In this document: one piece after another, positions 59,680 to 64,000 of the stretch | Position numbering within the stretch: position 1 is the first letter of the stretch | How the letters are laid out: every line of letters begins with the position of its first letter | NCBI GenBank assembly: GCA_036376595.1 | Contig: DASVAA010000111.1 | Span: 1-64,000 of the forward strand | Direction: 5' to 3' | DNA length: 64,000 nucleotides | Origin: SMAG-U1939 sp036376595 | Lineage (GTDB): Bacteria > Chloroflexota > Ktedonobacteria > Ktedonobacterales > JADMIN01 | The notes under the pieces: model-generated | The model's input: only the letters and a program-made list of their open reading frames with translations | Told to the model about the DNA's origin: nothing | The model's database searches: none | Made by a program: the position numbers and the translations under genes

Positions 59680-60111
59680 TCATGCGTCCGACGGAGGATG
59701 CAAGCCGAACGATACCCACACCGCTCGCGCCCCGACGAGCAACGTGCGATTCAGGTGCAAGGCTTCCACAGTAGCTCGTCCGGTCGGTGTCAAGCCCACG
59801 ATCTCTGTGCCATCCGCGCTCCATGCGAAGTGCTCGTGCCAAGGCTGCTGGAGTGGATGGTACAACGGCGCGTAGAGGCGGGTGTCGGGGTCTTTGGCTG
59901 AGATGCTATCTCCCTTGTACTCGTTGCATGCCGCGCAGGCCAGACACAAATTGTCCTCGGTGGTCGCGCCGCCATTGGCCTCCGGCTTGATGTGATCGAT
60001 CTCCATTGGCATGCCAGTGATCCGCTCCGACGTCAGGCAATACTGACCGCGGTGCTTGGCGCGAGTCCGCACGCGCTCGCGCAGGGCAGCCGAGATGTGC
60101 GTCCTGCTCAT
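59680..60111 (-). CDS. HNH endonuclease
   Basis: 143 residues. The HNH core is EIDHIKPEANGGATTEDNLC then LACAACNEYKGD: His of DH, the central Asn and the final NxxK are present. One zinc-type cysteine pair is seen near the C-terminal helix (CLACAAC), while the N-terminal site has a single Cys (QYCLTSE) instead of CxxC. The ATG overlaps the stop of the upstream RHH gene (ATGA), so translation is coupled. This HNH type is common as stand-alone genes in cyanobacteria and Chloroflexi, with unknown target. It could be a mobile nuclease or part of a toxin-antitoxin-like pair. Confidence 0.87.
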   Translation of the reverse strand: MSRTHISAALRERVRTRAKHRGQYCLTSERITGMPMEIDHIKPEANGGATTEDNLCLACAACNEYKGDSISAKDPDTRLYAPLYHPLQQPWHEHFAWSADGTEIVGLTPTGRATVEALHLNRTLLVGARAVWVSFGLHPPSDA

Positions 60112-60521
60112 GCCGATGGCAACAGCGCCGAGACGTCATATCCGCGCTGTTTGAGCTGGGCAAGCGCCTGCGCCCTGCTGAACACCACGCGCTCGTACTG
60201 TCGCGTGAGCGACGCCGCCTCGCGCGCCTCTGCCTCATCCAGCCCCTCGCGCTGCTGTTTGTCATGGAGCTGCTGCAAGCGCACCAAAGAGCGTGCGGGG
60301 AGCCGCGCCTGGGCCATGCGGCGCAGGGCATCGTCGCCCAGCGCCGCGAGCTGCGCGGTCAACTCGGCAACGTCTGACTGTTGCGAGTGCATCCCGGAGT
60401 CGCGGCCGGTCAGCACGTCGAGCGCCTGTTCCTCGACCGAGCGGTGCGCCTGCTCGGCGTCGCGCTTGAGCCGCGCGTACACATCATCCGGCAGATCGAT
60501 GGTGATGCGTTGTCCTGCCAT
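60108..60521 (-). CDS. ribbon-helix-helix protein paired with the HNH gene
   Basis: 137 residues. The N-terminus MAGQRITIDLPDDVYARLKR then DAEQAHRSVEEQALDVL is a ribbon-helix-helix of the antitoxin or Arc type. The remainder is a charged helical region with possible coiled coil (RLQQLHDKQQREGLDEAEAR, EAASLTRQYERVVFSRAQAL) ending QRGYDVSALLPSA. The C-terminal GYDVSALLP resembles small regulators that accompany toxins. It is coupled to the HNH endonuclease by a four-base overlap. It probably binds DNA as a dimer and may repress its own operon or bind the nuclease. No specific family is claimed. Confidence 0.72.
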   Translation of the reverse strand: MAGQRITIDLPDDVYARLKRDAEQAHRSVEEQALDVLTGRDSGMHSQQSDVAELTAQLAALGDDALRRMAQARLPARSLVRLQQLHDKQQREGLDEAEAREAASLTRQYERVVFSRAQALAQLKQRGYDVSALLPSA

Positions 60522-60549
60522 ATCTCACCCCTGCGCGCAGTATCGCACG

Positions 60550-62553
60550 CTACGCGCTCAGCTTGGTGAACACCTCCGGGCCGTGGCGCTTGACGGCGGC
60601 GACCAAGCCGCCCTCGGAGGTCAGCGCCTGGATCATCGGCGAGGGCACCTGCGCCTGGAACTCGCGGCCGGAGGCGACATCGCGCACGGTGCCGCTGGCG
60701 AGGTCCACCTCCAGCTCGGCGCCCTCGCCGGCCAGCGCGTAGAACTCATCGTCCGCGATGACCAGATACGGCAGCGCCTCGTTCACCAGGTTGCGCTTGT
60801 GGATGAAGGCATAGCTCTTGGCGATCACCGCCCGGATGCCAGCGCCCTGCAGCGCCCAGACCGCCTGCTCGCGCGAGCTGCCGCTACCCCAGCCCTCCTC
60901 GGCGACCACGATCGTCGCGCCCTGCTTCGCCCGCTCGCGGAACTCCGGCCGCACGTAGTAGAAGCAGTGGTCGCCCAGGTCGGCGAGCGCGGTCAGGTGG
61001 CAGAACTCGCCGGGGATGATGGCGTCGGTATCCACCGCGTCACCGAAGCGCTGCACCTTCGCGTGGATCGTCCCGCCCGCGACGGCCGCGCTCGCCTTCG
61101 TCTCCTCGGCCGGCGGCACGACCGTCATCTGCGGCTCCTCGACGGTGATGCGCGGCGGAGCCATGCGCAGGCGGCGCATTAGCACGCGGTCGAGCCGGTT
61201 GCGGTCCACGTGCTCCAGCAGCGCGCGGGGATCGGTGACGCGCATATCGAGCGACGAGGCGGCGACCGTGGCGGCGCTGGCGAGCCAGGCGAGCGAGCCT
61301 TCACCCATGCGGTTCTCGAAGTTGCGGTTCTGCGAGCTGAGCCAGACCTCGCCCTTGCCGGCTTTGCGGCTGGCGATCCCCAGGCACATCGAGCAGTTGG
61401 GCACGTCCACCGTGAAGCCGGCGCGCTCGTAAATCTCCCACAGTCCGGTCTTGCGGAAGTGATCGGCAATCCACAGGTCGCCGGGCACCACCACACGCCG
61501 GCCGGCCTCGGCGGGGATGGGCTGCGCGCCGGATTCGAGCGCCGCCCCCAGCACCAGCGCGCCCAGCGCCAGCTCCTCTTCGGTGGTGGTGCAGGCGCCG
61601 ATGAACGCGCCGTCGAGCGCCTGACCGGCGACCTCAGTGACGTCGTAGACGTTGTCGGGCGAGAAGGGCTTGGCGACCTGCGGCGCCAGCTCGGTCAGGC
61701 GGATGGGGAAGTGCGCGGCGTAGGGGGCGTCGTCGTCGGCGCGGAAGTAGTGGGCGGTATCGTTGTAGCCACGGCGGCGGCGCGCGAGCCACTCGGCCAC
61801 CTGCTCGTCTGGCTCGAAGATGCCGTTGAGGCCGCCGAACTCGGCGGTCATGTTGCAGATCGTGAAACGCATGTCGGTGGTAAAGCGGTGCGCGCCGCCG
61901 CCGCGGTACTCGACGCTGCGCTCCATCGCCACGGTGTTGCGGCCCAGCGCGCCGAGCGTGCGCAGGATCACGTCCTTGCCGCCGATGCCGAAGGGCAGCT
62001 CGCCCTCGTAGTCCACCGCAATCGCCTCGGGCACCTCGATCCACGTCTGGCCGAGCACCATCGCCGCAGTCACGTCCGCCCCGCCCAGGCCGATGGCGAT
62101 AGCGCCCATGCCGCCGTGCGAGCTGGTGTGCGAATCGGCGCCGATCACCACTTCCCCGGGCTGCACCAGGTCGCGGTAGAACTTGGTGTGCATGATGGTC
62201 ATGTTGGCGTCGTAGAAGTGCTTGAGGCCGACCTCTTTGGCGAAGGCGCGCGAGAGGTTGGCGAGCTTCTGGGTGCGCGCGTCGTGGGCCAGCGTTTCGG
62301 GGTCCACGGTGTGGTCAAGCGCGAGGTAGAAGCGATCGGGATCGGCGAGCGCGGGGCGGCCAAGCATCGTGTAGGTGCGATCCATGCCGTTCCAGGCCAG
62401 CTCGCTAGCAATCGTCCAGTCCACGCGGATCTGGAGCATGTCGCCGGCCTGCACCCACGGCCGCGGCAGCGCGACCGCGTGCTGGGCGAGGATCTTCTGC
62501 GTGAGGGTCATCGGCCGCCGCTGGGTCTGGGTATCGCTCTTGGAAGACGCCAT
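60550..62553 (-). CDS. aconitase/isopropylmalate dehydratase-family protein, large and small domains fused
   Basis: 667 residues. The N-terminal two-thirds is the aconitase large domain: GADSHTSSHGGMGAIAIGLG, FIGACTTTEEELALGALVL and NCSMCLGIASRKAGKGEVW, giving the three iron-sulfur cysteines (one in GACTTT, two in NCSMC). The C-terminal third is the swivel domain: VDTDAIIPGEFCHLTALADL and GWGSGSSREQAVWALQGAGI. In most bacteria with LeuC and LeuD these are separate chains. The reaction is probably isomerisation of a 2- or 3-hydroxyacid such as isopropylmalate or homocitrate; no leucine or lysine pathway gene is adjacent to decide. The ATG at 62553 follows GGGAG at six bases. Confidence 0.88.
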   Translation of the reverse strand: MASSKSDTQTQRRPMTLTQKILAQHAVALPRPWVQAGDMLQIRVDWTIASELAWNGMDRTYTMLGRPALADPDRFYLALDHTVDPETLAHDARTQKLANLSRAFAKEVGLKHFYDANMTIMHTKFYRDLVQPGEVVIGADSHTSSHGGMGAIAIGLGGADVTAAMVLGQTWIEVPEAIAVDYEGELPFGIGGKDVILRTLGALGRNTVAMERSVEYRGGGAHRFTTDMRFTICNMTAEFGGLNGIFEPDEQVAEWLARRRRGYNDTAHYFRADDDAPYAAHFPIRLTELAPQVAKPFSPDNVYDVTEVAGQALDGAFIGACTTTEEELALGALVLGAALESGAQPIPAEAGRRVVVPGDLWIADHFRKTGLWEIYERAGFTVDVPNCSMCLGIASRKAGKGEVWLSSQNRNFENRMGEGSLAWLASAATVAASSLDMRVTDPRALLEHVDRNRLDRVLMRRLRMAPPRITVEEPQMTVVPPAEETKASAAVAGGTIHAKVQRFGDAVDTDAIIPGEFCHLTALADLGDHCFYYVRPEFRERAKQGATIVVAEEGWGSGSSREQAVWALQGAGIRAVIAKSYAFIHKRNLVNEALPYLVIADDEFYALAGEGAELEVDLASGTVRDVASGREFQAQVPSPMIQALTSEGGLVAAVKRHGPEVFTKLSA

Positions 62554-62625
62554 TGTCCGCTCCCTGCCTCTTTAGCTGTCCATCGTGACGCCGTTGGGCC
62601 ACAACCTGCCGCAACGCTACCATGT

Positions 62626-62649
62626 GTAGGGGCGCGACATGTCGCGCCC
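62626..62649. repeat. dispersed perfect 20-bp palindrome after GTAG
   Basis: GTAG followed by GGGCGCGACATGTCGCGCCC (62630-62649), perfectly self-complementary. The stem differs from the GGGCGTCC type, but the leading GTAGGGGCG is shared, so it is a variant of the same family. The 226-bp gap around it shows no gene. Confidence 0.7.
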
Positions 62650-62779
62650 GTTCGCGCCGGGTGGACCACACGCCGCCAATCATCTAGCATCATACTACAC
62701 AGGCGGCGCGAAGCTCGGCACTCCTGACGGCGAGACGATTGCAGGCAGCCAGGGTAGCATCGGATGATGTCGCTGATAC

Positions 62780-63130
62780 TTGACCAGCCGGTGCTGGGTG
62801 AGACGGCGACGATTCGACTTCCTGGACGACTGGCGTCGGACGTCGTCGCACAAGCAGCGCCCCGCGCTGGTCGCCGAGCCAATTGCGACGGCGGGCGACG
62901 ACGCCGAGGTGCGGCGCTGGGCCGCGCTCTGCGCCGGCATCGCCGAGTGGCTCTGCTGGAACGACGAGCTGCCGTTTCCAGGCTGGACCTCCAAGCCCGA
63001 ATACATCTTGCCGGAGCCGTGGTTCCTCTATCCCGGCTGGCGGCTGCGCGCCTGGCAGCTCGCCACAACGCCTGCTCCCTTCAAAATGCGCAACATCTTC
63101 GGCGGCGACCACATGCTCGATCGCGTGTAG
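62780..63130 (+). CDS. small conserved-type hypothetical protein
   Basis: About 110-116 residues. The core AALCAGIAEWLCWNDELPFP then GWTSKPEYILPEPWFLYPGW and the ending APFKMRNIFGGDHMLDRV resemble a family common in actinobacteria and Chloroflexi whose members end in a RRGIFIDAxDLERV-like motif; function unknown. The first residues are uncertain: TTG 62780 and GTG 62798 are the available starts, and FLDDWRRTSSHKQRPALVAE fits the family from about residue 13. An overlapping frame from ATG 62764 reads only part of the region and is judged wrong. The gene ends just before the guaA promoter. Confidence 0.6.
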   Translation: MTSRCWVRRRRFDFLDDWRRTSSHKQRPALVAEPIATAGDDAEVRRWAALCAGIAEWLCWNDELPFPGWTSKPEYILPEPWFLYPGWRLRAWQLATTPAPFKMRNIFGGDHMLDRV

Positions 63131-63160
63131 CCGGCTGCCTCGCGGGGCCGTCGGACGCGG

Positions 63161-63166
63161 TATAAT
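63161..63166 (+). promoter_or_regulatory. -10 element TATAAT for guaA
   Basis: Perfect TATAAT; -35 region lacks a consensus. Transcription would start near 63172, leaving a leader of about 75 nt. Confidence 0.5.
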
Positions 63167-63246
63167 GCGCATGAGCGCCCGATCCGATCCGCCCGCTGCG
63201 CCGCTGTCTGGCCGCAGCCTTGCCCGTCCACCGAGGTATCCGCCCG

Positions 63247-64000
63247 ATGCATCCGACCGCCCCCGCGACCGACCCCAGCAGCCAGGAGACGGCCGCCAAC
63301 CAGCCCGCGCCCGCTGCGCCCGCCGCGCGCGAGGCGATCGCGATCCTCGACTACGGCTCGCAGTACAGCCGCCTGATCGCGCGCCGCGTGCGCGAATGCC
63401 ACGTCTACTGCGAGCTGCTCCCTGCCAGCACCACGCTCGCCGAGCTGCGGCGCCTGGGCGCCAGGGGCGTGATCCTCTCCGGCGGACCCGATAGCGTCTA
63501 CGACGAGCATGCGCGGCATGTGGATCAGGCGATCCTGGAGAGCGAGCTGCCGGTGCTGGGCATCTGCTACGGCATGCAGCTCATGGCGCAGCAGCTCGGC
63601 GGGCATGTCGAGCCGCACAGCGGGCGCCGCGAGTACGGGCCCGCCGAGGTCGCCGTCGTACCCGAGGCCTCAGCCACGCAGTCTGCGCTCTTTGCGGGAC
63701 TGGATTCAGAGCCAGAGGGGGGCAGCGGCATCGCGGTGTGGATGAGCCACGGCGACAGCGTTGGTGCGCTCCCGCCCGGCTTCGCGCCGGTCGCGCGCTC
63801 CGGCTCCGGCGCGCTGGCGGCGATGAGCGACGGGCACGGGCGCATCGGCATCCAGTTCCATCCTGAGGTCAGCCACACGCCACAGGGCAAGCGGATGCTC
63901 GAAAACTTCCTCTTCGGCGTCTGCAACTGCCAGCCCACCTGGACCTCCGGCGCGTTCGTCGAGGAGGCGGTGGCGCGCATCCGCGAGCAGGTGGGCGCGA
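63247..64000 (+). CDS. guaA: GMP synthase (glutamine-hydrolysing), 3' partial
   Basis: 251 codons are visible before the window ends. After a Pro/Ala-rich lead of about 30 residues comes the class I glutamine amidotransferase domain: AIAILDYGSQYSRLIARRVR, GVILSGGPDSVYDE, nucleophile Cys107 in GICYGMQLMAQQLGG, and the His205/Glu207 pair in IGIQFHPEVSHT. The HVYCELLP segment is typical of GuaA rather than other amidotransferases. The ATP pyrophosphatase and dimerisation domains lie beyond the window. The enzyme converts XMP to GMP in purine synthesis. ATG 63247 has GAGGT upstream; other ATGs nearby are out of frame. Confidence 0.93.
   Translation, partial: MHPTAPATDPSSQETAANQPAPAAPAAREAIAILDYGSQYSRLIARRVRECHVYCELLPASTTLAELRRLGARGVILSGGPDSVYDEHARHVDQAILESELPVLGICYGMQLMAQQLGGHVEPHSGRREYGPAEVAVVPEASATQSALFAGLDSEPEGGSGIAVWMSHGDSVGALPPGFAPVARSGSGALAAMSDGHGRIGIQFHPEVSHTPQGKRMLENFLFGVCNCQPTWTSGAFVEEAVARIREQVGA

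Overview
The window is 64 kb of GC-rich (roughly two-thirds G+C) bacterial chromosome. The gene mix points to Chloroflexota or a related high-GC, non-proteobacterial lineage. It includes a MoxR/DUF58/transglutaminase cluster, a bacterial deoxyhypusine-synthase relative, a nucleoside-type BMP ABC transporter, membrane proteins with N-terminal zinc ribbons, PrsW, a one-chain aconitase-type dehydratase and many short dispersed repeats. This placement is inference: no rRNA or tRNA gene is present to anchor it. Housekeeping genes seen are hisS, trmD, dnaE and guaA (truncated by the window end). The first gene (a D,D-carboxypeptidase) is truncated at the window start.

Layout. 0-2.2 kb: carboxypeptidase and a CaiB-type CoA-transferase with its own promoter and a palindromic operator candidate. 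2.2-9.3 kb (minus): MoxR ATPase, DUF58 protein, transglutaminase-like membrane protein and two anchored proteins of unknown role. 9.9-17 kb: M24 peptidase plus acetyltransferase, a large FtsX-type permease, and MFS and EamA transporters. 17-23 kb: orphan HicB, hisS, hydrolase, small proteins, ferredoxin, trmD. 23-27.7 kb: a PAS histidine kinase and an OmpR-type regulator, separated by inositol-3-phosphate synthase with an N-terminal HTH-like extension. 27.8-36.4 kb: hydrolase, acetyltransferase, XdhC-like, deoxyhypusine-synthase-like, a membrane glycosyltransferase and a glycerophosphodiesterase. 36.6-42.1 kb: GT4 glycosyltransferase plus glycogen-debranching-type enzyme, a Ser/Thr kinase and a truncated Rpn-like tail. 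42.4-47.6 kb: complete BMP/nucleoside ABC transporter. 47.7-54.7 kb: lipoprotein, DHA2 exporter, DinB-like protein, hydrolase and PrsW with a coupled partner. 54.9-64 kb: dnaE interrupted by a 330-residue intein, an RHH/HNH pair, the fused dehydratase, a small protein and guaA.

The most notable signals are four. (1) The HTH-inositol synthase unit has a perfect palindrome just upstream and lies between a kinase and its likely regulator. (2) The DnaE intein carries a Vsr/DUF559-like nuclease core rather than LAGLIDADG. (3) A dispersed repeat family has inserted in frame into dnaE and a glycosyltransferase, with a second palindromic family inside an M24 peptidase. (4) The repeat modules recur in a fixed composite order at three intergenic loci. 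No CRISPR array, IS transposase, rRNA or tRNA was found.
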